Part shown: in pieces, positions 26,791 to 35,861 of the stretch
Layout: each line of letters opens with the position of its first letter
Position numbering within the stretch: position 1 is the first letter of the stretch
From: JAFGUB01 sp050305515
GTDB taxonomy: Bacteria; Campylobacterota; Campylobacteria; Campylobacterales; Sulfurimonadaceae
Assembly (NCBI GenBank): GCA_050305515.1
Contig: JBNLFL010000034.1
Span: 62,001-126,000, forward strand
Length of the DNA: 64,000 bases
Direction of reading: 5' to 3'
Program-made: the position numbers and the translations under genes
The notes under the pieces: model-generated
Databases searched by the model: none
What the model saw: the letters and a program-made list of their open reading frames with translations, nothing else
Told to the model about the DNA's origin: nothing

Positions 26791-26865
26791 GTGAGTACTT
26801 TGATTGCAGCATATTTTTTCGTCGTTCTCATTCTTGTTCAGGCGTATCGGGTCTATACAGCTTAA
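26791..26865 (+). CDS. Putative 24-aa single-pass membrane peptide
   Basis: GTG at 26791, one base after the stop of the preceding tiny frame, encoding STLIAAYFFVVLILVQAYRV plus YTA after the initiator. It is one hydrophobic helix with a basic tail. Its stop at 26863-26865 overlaps the end of the convergent CheY-like gene by 4 nt. No ribosome site of its own, so it would depend on translational coupling. Confidence 0.35.
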   Translation: MSTLIAAYFFVVLILVQAYRVYTA

Positions 26866-27254
26866 GCAAAAAAGTCTGCCAGAGCGTTCAAAAAAACTTT
26901 GACATGTTCAAAATTTATCGGTTTTGAAAAAGTAAGGTTGGGGTTTTCTTGCAATTTAGTATACTCATTTACGGTGCCGGACATCGTGACGATATAGACA
27001 TTCTTATTTTTCTCACGTATGGCTGCAATCAGTCTGTTTCCGTCGAGTCGCGGCATCTTGATATCGGTAACGACAATATCAACCGGAATCTTTTCAAAAA
27101 GTTCCAGTGCTTCCGCCCCATCTTTCGCCGTATGTACCTCATCAAAAAATTTCTGCAAAAAAACTTTTGTCGCCTCAAGAACCATAGGCTCATCATCCAC
27201 GATCATAATCGGATGGTGACGCAGTTTTTCATGTAATATCTGAAGTTCGTTCAT
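26862..27254 (-). CDS. Single-domain response regulator (CheY-like)
   Basis: 130 aa, one receiver domain: acidic pocket DDE at 20-22, phospho-acceptor Asp64 (IVVTDIKMPRLDG), Thr in VTMSGT and Lys in LTFSKPIN. No output domain, so it signals by protein contact (motor, another kinase) or acts as a phosphate sink. The start overlaps the stop of the upstream HWRQP kinase by 4 nt (ATGA), making the two a cognate pair. Very similar in its N-terminal half to the receiver of the REC-PAS-PilZ protein. Confidence 0.9.
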   Translation of the reverse strand: MNELQILHEKLRHHPIMIVDDEPMVLEATKVFLQKFFDEVHTAKDGAEALELFEKIPVDIVVTDIKMPRLDGNRLIAAIREKNKNVYIVTMSGTVNEYTKLQENPNLTFSKPINFEHVKVFLNALADFFA

Positions 27255-29410
27255 ACCCTCGCTCCCTGTGGAATTTTCAAAATGAAACAGGCACCGGAAC
27301 CGGTGTTCCTGCCCTGAATTTCGCCTTTGAGATGTTTTTCAACAATCATTTTACACATGTAAAGCCCCAATCCCGTACCGATACTTTCGTCTTTAGTCGT
27401 AAAATAAGGATCAAACATACGTATCATAACATCCTTTTTGATTCCCCCGCCGTTGTCGCAGGCGGTGATCATGAGTCGGCCATGTTCCATCTCCGCATGC
27501 ATCACGATGCGCCCTTTAGCGACATTGGATGCGAGAATCGCCTCTTTGGCATTTTTTACAATGTTAATCAGTACCTGCAAGAGTTCACGTGCATAAAGGG
27601 TTACTTCCATTGCCGGATCACACGAAATTTCAACGTCAATGTTGTCATGTTCGAGACTTTTGCCAACGATAGCGACCAACTCTTCGAAAAGCTCCATCAT
27701 CTTCAACCGTTCTATCTCTTTTTTCGGCCGGAAAAAGTTTCTGAAATCATCAATGGTATGTGAGAGATACTGCGCCTGTTCCAAAATCGTATCACTCATT
27801 GTCGCGATCGATTCCGGGTTGACATTTTCAAGCGCAACGTCGGCCTGAAGCGTGTTCGCGCTCATTGCAATCGTCGCCAGAGGCTGACGCCACTGATGGG
27901 CTATCATCCCGATCATCTCTCCCATAGCAGCGTTGCGCGACTGCATCAGCATGATTTCCCGGTTTCGGATGAGTTCGGAACGCAGTGTTTCACGCTCGGT
28001 AATATCTTCGCCGGAGCAGATAACCTTCTCAAGGCCACCTGACGCATTGTAAATGACCGCATTATGCCAGGCTATCATTCTGGTCTCTCCGGAAGCGCAC
28101 AGCACTTCATTTTCAAAATATTCGTCCAGCGTTTTGATGCCCTGCACCGTGCGTTCAAAATAGTGCCGCACCTCAGACACATTTTCCGCCGGCAGAAAGT
28201 TTTCAAACCATGATTTCCCGACAATCTGATCGATATCGTATCCCAAAATTTCAGCCGCTTTCTGATTGACAAGAAGCACTTGGCCCGCGTGATCAAGCAC
28301 AACAAGAATCGAAGCCAGCGTATCAAGAATCTGCTTGTTGAAGTCAAGCACCATTTTCAAGGCGGATTCGTGCGATCGAATGCTGCTCATATCGATGAAC
28401 GTGATTATAAACTCCTCACCGATAGGCACTCCCGAGATCAGCATCGGCCGGACACTGCCGTCTTTACATGTAACGTTATACTCATGAGGTGCGATATCAC
28501 TGTTCGTGACAGCCGCACGGCTCACTTCCGCGTACCAGCCGGACACGACTTTCTCACGATACTCGGGATCAGGATAGGCCCTTTCAAACCATGTTTGAGC
28601 ATCAGGAACATCACTGTAGGTATAGCCGAATATCTCTGTAAAACGCCGGTTACGCTTGCTGAGTTGTCTGTTTTTATCCACAAATACCAGAGGAATCGGG
28701 GTCAGTTCGAAGAGCAGATCATACCGGATTATCTGATCATCCATTGTCGTTTCGATCACTTTGAGTTGACGCCGAATCAACACAATGGCAACAAGAGCGA
28801 CGAAGAGTGAAAGCAGTGCGAGATAGAGCGTCCATTTAAAAAAACGATCTCGTATCGCATCGGCATTAATACTTCCGATAAGGGTGATCTTCTGATCCGC
28901 ATTTTTCTCAACGGATGTAAAAAAAGAGATAATTCGCTTTTGGCTCCCGTCAATACATCTCATATCCCCTTCATAAAAACCTTCCTGCTCCGCTGCGGCT
29001 TTGAAAAAAAGTGCATCGACCTGACCCGAAGAAAAAAAACGGTTGAAGAGATTCTGATCCTGGCAGTGATGGTAGACGATCTGAATACCGTCATTTCGTT
29101 GCTCGACTATGGAAAAAAACAGATCATCCTCTTCCGCAAACACCTCTATCACGTCCGTAAACTGTTTGATGGAGAGCATGAAAACTTCTTCCACACCCAA
29201 ATTATTGCGTGGCTGATGCACCGCATCAAAGTGAATAACAGATTCAAGGAAGTGTGCCGAGGTCATGATTTCGGAATAGAGATGCTCCCGTTTTTGTTCC
29301 AGCGTATCGTGATAGAAGAGGAACAATATCACCACCGGCACTACAAAAATAGCTATGGCACCAATCATGATGATACGTAAAAAACTGTGGCCGGAGCGAT
29401 CAAACACCAA
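27251..29410 (-). CDS. Sensor histidine kinase: periplasmic sensor, two PAS, HWRQP-type core
   Basis: 719 aa. TM1 ~12-32, a periplasmic region of ~150 residues (single-Cache-size, with two Cys in YHHCQDQN and DMRCIDGS), TM2 ~192-212, two PAS domains (~235-355 and ~360-480), kinase core with His505 in MIAHQWRQP, and HATPase boxes (NIVKNAKEA, DNGGGIKKD, GTGLGLYMCK). The kinase core is close to that of the protein at 21497-24346, suggesting paralogy. Co-encoded with the CheY-like regulator downstream. It starts its transcription unit; about 58 nt separate it from ygiQ. Confidence 0.9.
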   Translation of the reverse strand: MVFDRSGHSFLRIIMIGAIAIFVVPVVILFLFYHDTLEQKREHLYSEIMTSAHFLESVIHFDAVHQPRNNLGVEEVFMLSIKQFTDVIEVFAEEDDLFFSIVEQRNDGIQIVYHHCQDQNLFNRFFSSGQVDALFFKAAAEQEGFYEGDMRCIDGSQKRIISFFTSVEKNADQKITLIGSINADAIRDRFFKWTLYLALLSLFVALVAIVLIRRQLKVIETTMDDQIIRYDLLFELTPIPLVFVDKNRQLSKRNRRFTEIFGYTYSDVPDAQTWFERAYPDPEYREKVVSGWYAEVSRAAVTNSDIAPHEYNVTCKDGSVRPMLISGVPIGEEFIITFIDMSSIRSHESALKMVLDFNKQILDTLASILVVLDHAGQVLLVNQKAAEILGYDIDQIVGKSWFENFLPAENVSEVRHYFERTVQGIKTLDEYFENEVLCASGETRMIAWHNAVIYNASGGLEKVICSGEDITERETLRSELIRNREIMLMQSRNAAMGEMIGMIAHQWRQPLATIAMSANTLQADVALENVNPESIATMSDTILEQAQYLSHTIDDFRNFFRPKKEIERLKMMELFEELVAIVGKSLEHDNIDVEISCDPAMEVTLYARELLQVLINIVKNAKEAILASNVAKGRIVMHAEMEHGRLMITACDNGGGIKKDVMIRMFDPYFTTKDESIGTGLGLYMCKMIVEKHLKGEIQGRNTGSGACFILKIPQGARV

Positions 29411-29468
29411 TAAACTCCCTACTGCGAGATAATTGATTATAGCACGCTTTGAAAGCTATCTCCTACAA

Positions 29469-31232
29469 TCAGGAATCAAAGCCACTGCGAAAGTGATCTT
29501 TTTGCACCACGATCTCTTTTTGCTTCTCTTTGCGGCGCGTATCTTTCTCAACAAAGATCTTCTTTCGGGTCACAGGGTCGAGTTCGGTGTAGTACATCAC
29601 CGCCGAGTAAGTGCCGGGTGTCGGGGTAAAAACCTGCGCCTGCTCGGGGTTCATTCCCAGTTCCTGCGTCGTAAAGCGTTTGAGTTCATGCATGTCACGC
29701 TCTTCGCATCCCGGATGCGCCGCAATAAGGTAATAGGTCAAAAACTGTTTTTTCCCAAGATCGCGGTTGAGCTTGTCGTAGAGTTTTTTAAAATCGATCA
29801 GCGTCTGTTTGCCGGGCTTGTTCATGAGATGCAGTACATGTGGCGACGTATGTTCGGGCGCCACTTTCATCTGTCCGGAAATATGGTGCTCTACGAGTTC
29901 TTTAAGATACATGTAACCATGCTTTTTATCTTCATTGATCAGGTCATAGCGGATTCCCGAGGCGACAAAAGCCTTTTTGATTCCCTTGACTGCACGTACC
30001 TGTCGCAGCAGGTTGATGGCGCGGCTGTGATCCACCTTCATGCTTTTGCACAAATGAGTATCATCCACACAGCGCTGATGATCGCAGGTGCCGAGCTTGA
30101 GCTTCTTGTTACACTCATACCCGTACATGTTGGCGGTCGGGCCGCCGACATCGGAAATGATTCCCTTAAAATCCCTGTACTCCGTAAACGCTTTTGCTTC
30201 AGCCACTACGGACGCTTCCGAACGGGTACGAATGGTACGCCCCTGATGCACGCCGATGGCGCAGAAGTTGCATTCGCCCCAGCACCCCTGATGGCTCATG
30301 ATGGAGAATTTGATGGTCTCCAGACACTTCACCTTTCCCTTCTTCGCATGATAAGGGTGAAGTTCGCGCGTGTAGGGAAGCTGCGCCATCTTGTCCATCT
30401 CGGGTTCGCTCAGGTAATCACAGGGCGGATTCTGGATCAGATAGCGTCCGTCCACCTCCTGCGAAAGCCCGTTGGCGGCGATGGGATCATTGTTGTCATA
30501 AAAAAGATCGAACAGATCAATGTAGCGCGCTTTGTCCTTAAGGCACTCCGCATGGGAAGGGAGCTGATGGTACTCCGGATTCGCTTCTTTGGCAATGTAG
30601 CACACCCCACGAATGTCACGCCACTCACGCCCCTCATCGAGTGCGCGCGTCACCTCCTCGATGGCGATCTCGCCCATACCGTAAATGAGGATGTCCGCCT
30701 TTGAGTCAAAAAGAATGGGTTTGCGCAGCTTGTTCGTCCAGTAATCATAATGGGTCACCCTGCGCAGACTCGCTTCGATACCGCCGATGACAATGGGCGC
30801 CGTGTTCTTGAAAAAACGGCGGATCAGGTTGCAGTAGACCAGCACGGCGCGATCGGGACGCGCGGTATTTTTACCACCGGGCGTGTAGTCATCATCGTTG
30901 CGAAACTTTTTGGTTGCGGTATAGTTGCTGACCATTGAATCGACACTGCCGCCGCTCACACCCCACCACAATCTCGGTTCGCCAAGACGTCCGATATCCG
31001 CCTCACTCTCGATATCCGGCTGCCCGATAATGCCGACACGGTAGCCCAGCGACTCCAGCAGACGCCCCACGACAGCAACCCCGATAAAAGGGGAATCGAT
31101 ATAGGCGTCTCCCGAAACGAGAATCACATCACACTGATCCCAACCCCGTTCATCCATCTCGGAGCGGGTCGTGGGAAGAAAATCTTTAAGGCCGAATTGA
31201 CGTTTTTGTTCCATTTGGCAATTGTACTTCAT
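29469..31232 (-). CDS. ygiQ: YgiQ family radical SAM protein
   Basis: 587 aa. N-terminal Rossmann-like UPF0313 domain (DVILVSGDAYIDSP, GIEASLRRVTHYDYW) followed by a radical SAM core with the cluster-binding CWGECNFC motif (CxxxCxxC) and a C-terminal extension rich in Lys. Members are conserved but the reaction is unknown; they are methylthiotransferase-like in architecture. Two ATGs, at 31232 and 31214, are possible; the second begins MEQKRQFGLKDF and neither has a clear ribosome site. Divergent from the NifU-like gene, with only ~23-40 nt between them. Confidence 0.9.
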   Translation of the reverse strand: MKYNCQMEQKRQFGLKDFLPTTRSEMDERGWDQCDVILVSGDAYIDSPFIGVAVVGRLLESLGYRVGIIGQPDIESEADIGRLGEPRLWWGVSGGSVDSMVSNYTATKKFRNDDDYTPGGKNTARPDRAVLVYCNLIRRFFKNTAPIVIGGIEASLRRVTHYDYWTNKLRKPILFDSKADILIYGMGEIAIEEVTRALDEGREWRDIRGVCYIAKEANPEYHQLPSHAECLKDKARYIDLFDLFYDNNDPIAANGLSQEVDGRYLIQNPPCDYLSEPEMDKMAQLPYTRELHPYHAKKGKVKCLETIKFSIMSHQGCWGECNFCAIGVHQGRTIRTRSEASVVAEAKAFTEYRDFKGIISDVGGPTANMYGYECNKKLKLGTCDHQRCVDDTHLCKSMKVDHSRAINLLRQVRAVKGIKKAFVASGIRYDLINEDKKHGYMYLKELVEHHISGQMKVAPEHTSPHVLHLMNKPGKQTLIDFKKLYDKLNRDLGKKQFLTYYLIAAHPGCEERDMHELKRFTTQELGMNPEQAQVFTPTPGTYSAVMYYTELDPVTRKKIFVEKDTRRKEKQKEIVVQKDHFRSGFDS

Positions 31233-31255
31233 GAAGCTTATGCTAGAATCGGCCT

Positions 31256-31693
31256 ATGATGAATGAAGAACTGAATCAAGAAATAATTGAGCATCTGATG
31301 CACCCGAAAAACTACGGCCAGATCGAGCCGCATAACGGTGTCGGAATGGGGTATGACCCGCAGACGCAGGAGTTTGTTATCGTATACTTACATGTAACGA
31401 AAGACATACTCCGCAATATCGGATATGCCACCAACGGCTGTCAGGATACTGTCGTGCTCGGATCGATGTTTACCGAAATGGTCAAGGGAGACACCCTGGA
31501 AAATGCCAAAAAGGCCGCAGCACTGATGCGCGAGCAGATTACTACGGCTCCGGCATCGCAGCAGGCCTGTGCCGATATGGTGCTCACCGCATTCGATGCG
31601 GCGCTTTTGAACAAACAGCTTCGCGACGGAGGCGATGACACGTTGATGCACAAGATTGCCATTTCCCAAAGCTGCGATACCGGGGAGTCCTGA
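31256..31693 (+). CDS. NifU-like/IscU-like N-domain protein, one ligand cysteine absent
   Basis: 145 aa. Matches the Fe-S scaffold fold: HPKNYGQIEPHNGVGMGY opening, IGYATNGCQDTV with Cys62, TEMVKGDTLENA, and QQACADMVL with Cys105. The first ligand cysteine of true scaffolds (in the 'CGD' segment) falls where this protein has GYDPQTQE, so only two of three cysteines are present; an extra Cys140 lies near the C-terminus. It may be a carrier, a degenerate scaffold, or a non-Fe-S paralogue. Followed 2 nt later by the ferritin-like gene, suggesting an iron-related pair. ATGs at 31256 and 31259 are equivalent. Confidence 0.75.
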   Translation: MMNEELNQEIIEHLMHPKNYGQIEPHNGVGMGYDPQTQEFVIVYLHVTKDILRNIGYATNGCQDTVVLGSMFTEMVKGDTLENAKKAAALMREQITTAPASQQACADMVLTAFDAALLNKQLRDGGDDTLMHKIAISQSCDTGES

Positions 31694-31695
31694 GC

Positions 31696-32502
31696 ATGGA
31701 ACTTTTTCAGGCCAAACACGAACTCTGGCTGCAACTGCTTTTTGCATCCTTCACCTCGCCACAGACTGAGATCAAAGAGCGGCTTTATGAATACTCCCAG
31801 ATAACATTCCGCCATCTCAAATGGATCGCAAAAGCGTACCGCAGCCAGAACCGCCATATTCATTTCAGACGTTCTGACATGCATATCGCACATACCGACA
31901 TGCCGGAGATGTTCGCCCATCTACTGCACTCTCTTGAGGCCATCAGGCAGTATTACGGTGACGATGCCCTCTCGTATCGCATGGAAACGGATGAGCGTTA
32001 TTTCATGGAACAGCTGCTTTCATGGCAGGATGACAGCGCCTTGCAGCTCCCTTTGCAGGCATTTGACCGGCATTTGACCTACGGTGACAAACAGCTTACC
32101 CAGACGCAGCGTGATGCACTGATCCGTTTTCTTTTTGAAGAGTCCTACAAAGAGTATGAACTGATTCTCATCTATTTTTACATGCAGACCTATACCGATT
32201 CAAAAGAGCAATTCGACATCTATGACGATCTTATTAATGAATCGCATTTTCATCTCAAATCCTTCGGCAATATGATGGCCGTTATGGGCATTTTAGCCCT
32301 GCCCCGCGAAGTTCATGAGATGAGCTACAAAATTACCGATTTGCATGCATTTGTATTGAACGGCATCGACGAAGAGCTCGCCGCGAAAGAGGAGTGCCGC
32401 CGTTTGGCGGAAGCGGTCGAGGATGAAGAGCTCACCCGCTTTTTCAACTTTATCAACTATCAGGAAAACTATCACATCGAACTGATGAAAAGTTTGCTTT
32501 AG
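31696..32502 (+). CDS. Ferritin-like helical protein (putative di-iron)
   Basis: 268 aa, mostly helical, no signal peptide. I do not recognise the family by name. Three E-x-x-H type helices are visible: ITFRHLKWIAK region, INESHFHLKSF and YQENYHIELM, with acidic helices between (FEESYKEYELILIYFY), the pattern of ferritin-like di-iron proteins such as erythrin/rubrerythrin or COQ7. Co-encoded with the NifU-like protein. The stop overlaps that of the convergent outer-membrane-type gene. The assignment is motif-based inference; an iron-handling or oxidase role would fit the neighbour. Confidence 0.5.
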   Translation: MELFQAKHELWLQLLFASFTSPQTEIKERLYEYSQITFRHLKWIAKAYRSQNRHIHFRRSDMHIAHTDMPEMFAHLLHSLEAIRQYYGDDALSYRMETDERYFMEQLLSWQDDSALQLPLQAFDRHLTYGDKQLTQTQRDALIRFLFEESYKEYELILIYFYMQTYTDSKEQFDIYDDLINESHFHLKSFGNMMAVMGILALPREVHEMSYKITDLHAFVLNGIDEELAAKEECRRLAEAVEDEELTRFFNFINYQENYHIELMKSLL

Positions 32503-33605
32503 TCATCTCCGAACCACAGTTCGAGCGTTGCTTTGAAAATGTAGTTTTTATCATACTCGTAGCGACGGTCCCACTCCACAAGCGGTTCAATCTCGTAAAA
32601 GAGCCACTCTCTTAAAAAGCCCTGTTTCCAGACTACACCGGTACGGTAGTTGTCGATACCCGTGCGCTCTTTGCCGTTTGGCTCATAATCGGGATGGTTG
32701 AGAAAATACCGTGAATCGCCTGAAAGCGCCATATAGGCGTTGAAACCGACATTATGCCGGTTGAGCGTGTTAAAGTAGGAGAGCGTCGCACCGTACTGCT
32801 GTCCCTCTTTCTCCGAATCCGTACTGCGGCGCATCAGCAGGCGTACCATCTCCTGTTTGGAGATTCTTCTGTCAAAATAGAGGCGTGTCTCTTCAAAGAA
32901 GCGGTCAGTATCAAAGGTATCCGTAGTCCCGTATTCAAACTCCTGCGTCGGATAGATGCGCCAGTCATAATAGTTGGTTGTGTATTTCAGATAAAAACGG
33001 GCAAAGGGATCGATACCACGCACACCGACGCTGAAATGGGTCTTCAGATCATCCAGAAAATCCGGAATGTACCAGCGCACTCCGATACTGGGATCGGCCG
33101 CCTTGGGGGAAGGCGTTTTATCGCTGATCTCATCTTCGACATCTTCTCCGATGAAGAGATTGAGCGAATCCTGGGTGTAAGGAAGGTTCAGGTTGAAACT
33201 GAACTGTGCTTTCCACTGATTTGAAGCTTTTTCATTCCACTCCGGTCCCAAGCGGACCCGAAGATAACTTTTATTGTTGGCATTGAGATAGTTTTCATCT
33301 TTGAAGAAACTGCTGAAATACTCCGACATGGAAGCCGATGCATTGCCATCGACAGGAGTGTTTTTCTTGCGGGTGATATTGTTTTCCTGACCATCGACAG
33401 AAGCCGTCCAGTCTGTCAGCTGCGCATCCACATTGCTTGAGACCACCTTGACTTTATGGGAAACGTAGCCATGCATGCTGTCCATGCCCTCAAGAAAGTG
33501 GTCAATATAGAGTTTGGATTCATTGGTATCATTGTTTTCAACACTGCTGTTGTACTCCGCACACAGGGACGCGACCAGTGCAACGCAGAGCAGAAGGTAT
33601 CTCAT
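32499..33605 (-). CDS. Exported, probable outer-membrane beta-barrel protein
   Basis: 368 aa with signal peptide (RYLLLCVALVASLCA). After an acidic, Asn-rich region the sequence from about residue 110 alternates polar and aromatic residues in short strands (SYLRVRLGPEW, QFSFNLNLPY, FARFYLKYTTNYYDW) and ends near LELWFGDD, typical of a beta-barrel. I cannot name the family. First gene after methyltransferase on the minus strand, with a one-base overlap at 33605. A structural or porin-like role is inference. Confidence 0.65.
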   Translation of the reverse strand: MRYLLLCVALVASLCAEYNSSVENNDTNESKLYIDHFLEGMDSMHGYVSHKVKVVSSNVDAQLTDWTASVDGQENNITRKKNTPVDGNASASMSEYFSSFFKDENYLNANNKSYLRVRLGPEWNEKASNQWKAQFSFNLNLPYTQDSLNLFIGEDVEDEISDKTPSPKAADPSIGVRWYIPDFLDDLKTHFSVGVRGIDPFARFYLKYTTNYYDWRIYPTQEFEYGTTDTFDTDRFFEETRLYFDRRISKQEMVRLLMRRSTDSEKEGQQYGATLSYFNTLNRHNVGFNAYMALSGDSRYFLNHPDYEPNGKERTGIDNYRTGVVWKQGFLREWLFYEIEPLVEWDRRYEYDKNYIFKATLELWFGDD

Positions 33606-34288
33606 TATATAACCTTTTTAAATATGAGCACCATCTTATCATTTTTATCATAAAGTGAGAGCGGACGCTGCTCGATCAGCTTGAGGGAAGGAAGTTTTTT
33701 AAATGCGGAGAGCGGATGGAATGTCTGGATGATCGTCTCCTGCGAACGCTTATAGCACTCTGGAGCGCTTTTTTCAAAAAGCGTGAAGGTACTCAGCAGC
33801 AACGGCGATTCAAAAACCGCATCCACACTAACAAAGAGCGATGCATCTTCGGCGACCATCACTCCCTGCGCCACATTCACAAAACCGTGAAGGGTATTGA
33901 TGTCGGCAATGAAAATCCCGCCCGGATTCAGAACATCGGCAACAGAAGCCATGAAAGCGCCCAACGCTGCAGCGGGAAGAAAGTTAAGGACGTCAAATAC
34001 GGCTACCGCCGCATCAAAGTGCTCGCGCATGGCAGCAAGTTCCCGACACTCCGCATCCAGCCCCTGCGCTTTTGCCGCCGCGACCATGGTCGGGCTCAGA
34101 TCAATCCCTTTACATGTAAAGCCCCGGGAAGCCAAATGCTGCATCAAAGCACCGCGTCCGCAGCCGATATCAAGCAGTGTCGTTACCGGATAATGCGAAA
34201 GAAGATCGGCATAGAGCGTGTGCAACGCTTCCGTCGATGCTTCAATCCCCAGAAGATGTTCGGCGCGTGCGTAGAGTTCCAGCCCCAT
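33605..34288 (-). CDS. Class I SAM-dependent methyltransferase
   Basis: 227 aa from the ATG at 34288, which overlaps the hisG stop (TGATG); a GTG at 34291 precedes it. Motif I LLDIGCGRGALMQHL, motif II CKGIDLSPTMV and the post-motif FDAAVAVFDVLNFL define the Rossmann methyltransferase fold. The substrate is unknown. The CKGID stretch is encoded by a TTACATGTAA copy (34110). Coupled to hisG upstream, but a role in histidine synthesis is unlikely. Confidence 0.85.
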   Translation of the reverse strand: MGLELYARAEHLLGIEASTEALHTLYADLLSHYPVTTLLDIGCGRGALMQHLASRGFTCKGIDLSPTMVAAAKAQGLDAECRELAAMREHFDAAVAVFDVLNFLPAAALGAFMASVADVLNPGGIFIADINTLHGFVNVAQGVMVAEDASLFVSVDAVFESPLLLSTFTLFEKSAPECYKRSQETIIQTFHPLSAFKKLPSLKLIEQRPLSLYDKNDKMVLIFKKVI

Positions 34289-34914
34289 CACTGCGCCGTT
34301 TCAGCCTTGATGACGGCATTGATCTTTTCATAAATATCGAGCACTTCGCTCTTTTTTTCGAAAAAGCTGTTTTTATTGGCAATGAGATACGTCGTGGACT
34401 CCATGATCTCTTCAACTACTTCCAGACCGTTTTGTTTCATCGTCGTACCGGTTTCGACAATATCGACGATCATATCGGCAAGACCCACCAGCGGTGCGAG
34501 TTCAATAGAACCGTAGAGTTTGATGACATCCGCGGCAACTGCCCGCTCCGCGAAGTAGCGTTTGGTGATGTTGACCATTTTGGTCGCCACTTTGATCTCG
34601 GGCTTGGAAAGGTCAAGCCGCTCGCCTTTGCGCATGCCTATTGCCACTTTGCAGCGTCCGCGCTGAAGGTTCAGCAGACGGATCACATCAAGCCCCTGCT
34701 CTTCAATGGTATCGAGTCCGACTACACCGATATCGGCCGCCTGATGATAGACGTAGGTAGCGACATCCTGATTGCGCACCAGAAGAAATTTGAAATTTGG
34801 AGTTTCGAGAATCAGCTTGCGATCGTCAAAGACAAACGCTTCTCCGAAGATCTTCGTAAATATTGCCAGAGTATCTTCGGCAATGCGCCCTTTGGGTAGT
34901 GCCACTGTCAGCAT
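34288..34914 (-). CDS. hisG: ATP phosphoribosyltransferase, short form
   Basis: 208 aa; catalyses ATP + PRPP to phosphoribosyl-ATP, the first histidine step. VALPKGRIAEDTLAIF start, YVYHQAADIGVVGLDTIEE, and the PRPP loop DIVETGTTMKQNGL. The length lacks the ACT-like regulatory domain, so this is the HisG-S type, which normally needs HisZ for activity; no hisZ is in this window. Overlaps coaX by 7 nt. Confidence 0.93.
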   Translation of the reverse strand: MLTVALPKGRIAEDTLAIFTKIFGEAFVFDDRKLILETPNFKFLLVRNQDVATYVYHQAADIGVVGLDTIEEQGLDVIRLLNLQRGRCKVAIGMRKGERLDLSKPEIKVATKMVNITKRYFAERAVAADVIKLYGSIELAPLVGLADMIVDIVETGTTMKQNGLEVVEEIMESTTYLIANKNSFFEKKSEVLDIYEKINAVIKAETAQ

Positions 34915-35525
34915 AGTCCGCCTTCTTCAATGATTTTTTGCATCCCTTTAAACAGCAGCAGCGCGTCGTGAGTAGCCTGCGGAAAAAACGGCAAGAGCCG
35001 CAGTGCATCCCCGCCGGTAAGGATAAGCGGCGCGTCATGACGCATCACTTCGGCGCGCAATGGCGCCAGAAAACCGTAAGTGATCGCATCTTGGGAATTT
35101 TTTGGCATTGTATCCAAATTGAGGTCAAAGTTAAAAGCGTAGTCCAGCCGTGTGGAGAGCCTTTTGTAGCATGAAGCCATTGCTTCGACACCGGGATAGA
35201 TAAAGCCTCCGGCATGGACACCGCCTTGCATCAGATCAACCGTAATCGCGCTGCCGGCATCAATAATGACACCATCACTTACCGCTTCGCAGGCGACGAT
35301 CCGGTCGATGCCCATCGTCTCATAATAGCGTGCTCTGTTTACATGTAATCCCAGATCAATCCACTGCGGTAACATTTCAAGCAGGGGTGCCACATTGGGG
35401 TTGACATTGATAAAGAAGAGCGTTTCCTGAATCGAGGCTGGGTCAAAATCCGCGACTGAAACTTTATGATGGATGGTCCCGTCGTAGAAATGATAGGAGG
35501 TATTGCCGATGTCACACAGCAGCAT
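34908..35525 (-). CDS. coaX: Type III pantothenate kinase
   Basis: 205 aa, shorter than the ~255-aa Gram-positive form and typical of Campylobacterota CoaX. Phosphate-1 motif MLLCDIGNTSYHFY, the catalytic aspartate region GIDRIVACEA, and the phosphate-2/monovalent-cation motif DAGSAITVDLM followed by GGFIYPG. It makes 4'-phosphopantothenate for CoA. Followed downstream by hisG with overlap; 0-nt spacing to the small gene upstream (35526). Confidence 0.9.
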   Translation of the reverse strand: MLLCDIGNTSYHFYDGTIHHKVSVADFDPASIQETLFFINVNPNVAPLLEMLPQWIDLGLHVNRARYYETMGIDRIVACEAVSDGVIIDAGSAITVDLMQGGVHAGGFIYPGVEAMASCYKRLSTRLDYAFNFDLNLDTMPKNSQDAITYGFLAPLRAEVMRHDAPLILTGGDALRLLPFFPQATHDALLLFKGMQKIIEEGGLC

Positions 35526-35846
35526 CTAGACGATATCCCACCCTTCATCCTCAAGTGCGTTCCGGGCTTTGGAACAAAGCGGTGCCTCGATGATGAGCAC
35601 CTTGCGGTTATGGATAGATTGACTGTAAAACGCCATTTTTTCGATGATCTGTTCCAGAACTGCTACATCTTTGAGTACAACCCTGCTCTTTTGAGTCAGA
35701 GCAATCACACCGCTGATACTGCCGTCATTCTCGCGGGCATGAAAAAGGCGCACTTTTTTTCTGATACCCAGCTGCGCGGGATTAAGCTCATGCATTCTTG
35801 CTGATGAAAAACGGTTTCGCTTCAGGGTTTCCAAATCACTCATCAT
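35526..35846 (-). CDS. Small protein of unknown function next to coaX
   Basis: About 106 aa from the ATG at 35846, chosen because GGAG lies 7 nt upstream (ATGs at 35849 and 35843 are also possible; 35861 would place that site inside the gene). The sequence has a basic N-terminus (LKRNRFSSARMHEL) and an alpha/beta look (VRLFHARENDGSISGVIALT, VLIIEAPLCSKARNAL). I do not recognise the family; the layout could be a small GNAT-like or degenerate Rossmann fold, but no motif settles it. It abuts coaX without gap, so the two are co-transcribed. Confidence 0.6.
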   Translation of the reverse strand: MMSDLETLKRNRFSSARMHELNPAQLGIRKKVRLFHARENDGSISGVIALTQKSRVVLKDVAVLEQIIEKMAFYSQSIHNRKVLIIEAPLCSKARNALEDEGWDIV

Positions 35847-35861
35847 CATGCTACTCCGCAT

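Noticed and set aside
27354..27364. TTACACATGTAA at 27351-27362 as another palindrome copy
   Set aside because: It carries a two-base insertion in the core; not counted.
17106..29410. Signalling block as a mobile island
   Set aside because: Composition matches the flanks, and there is no transposase, integrase or repeat at the edges; only the gap in palindromes hints at later arrival.
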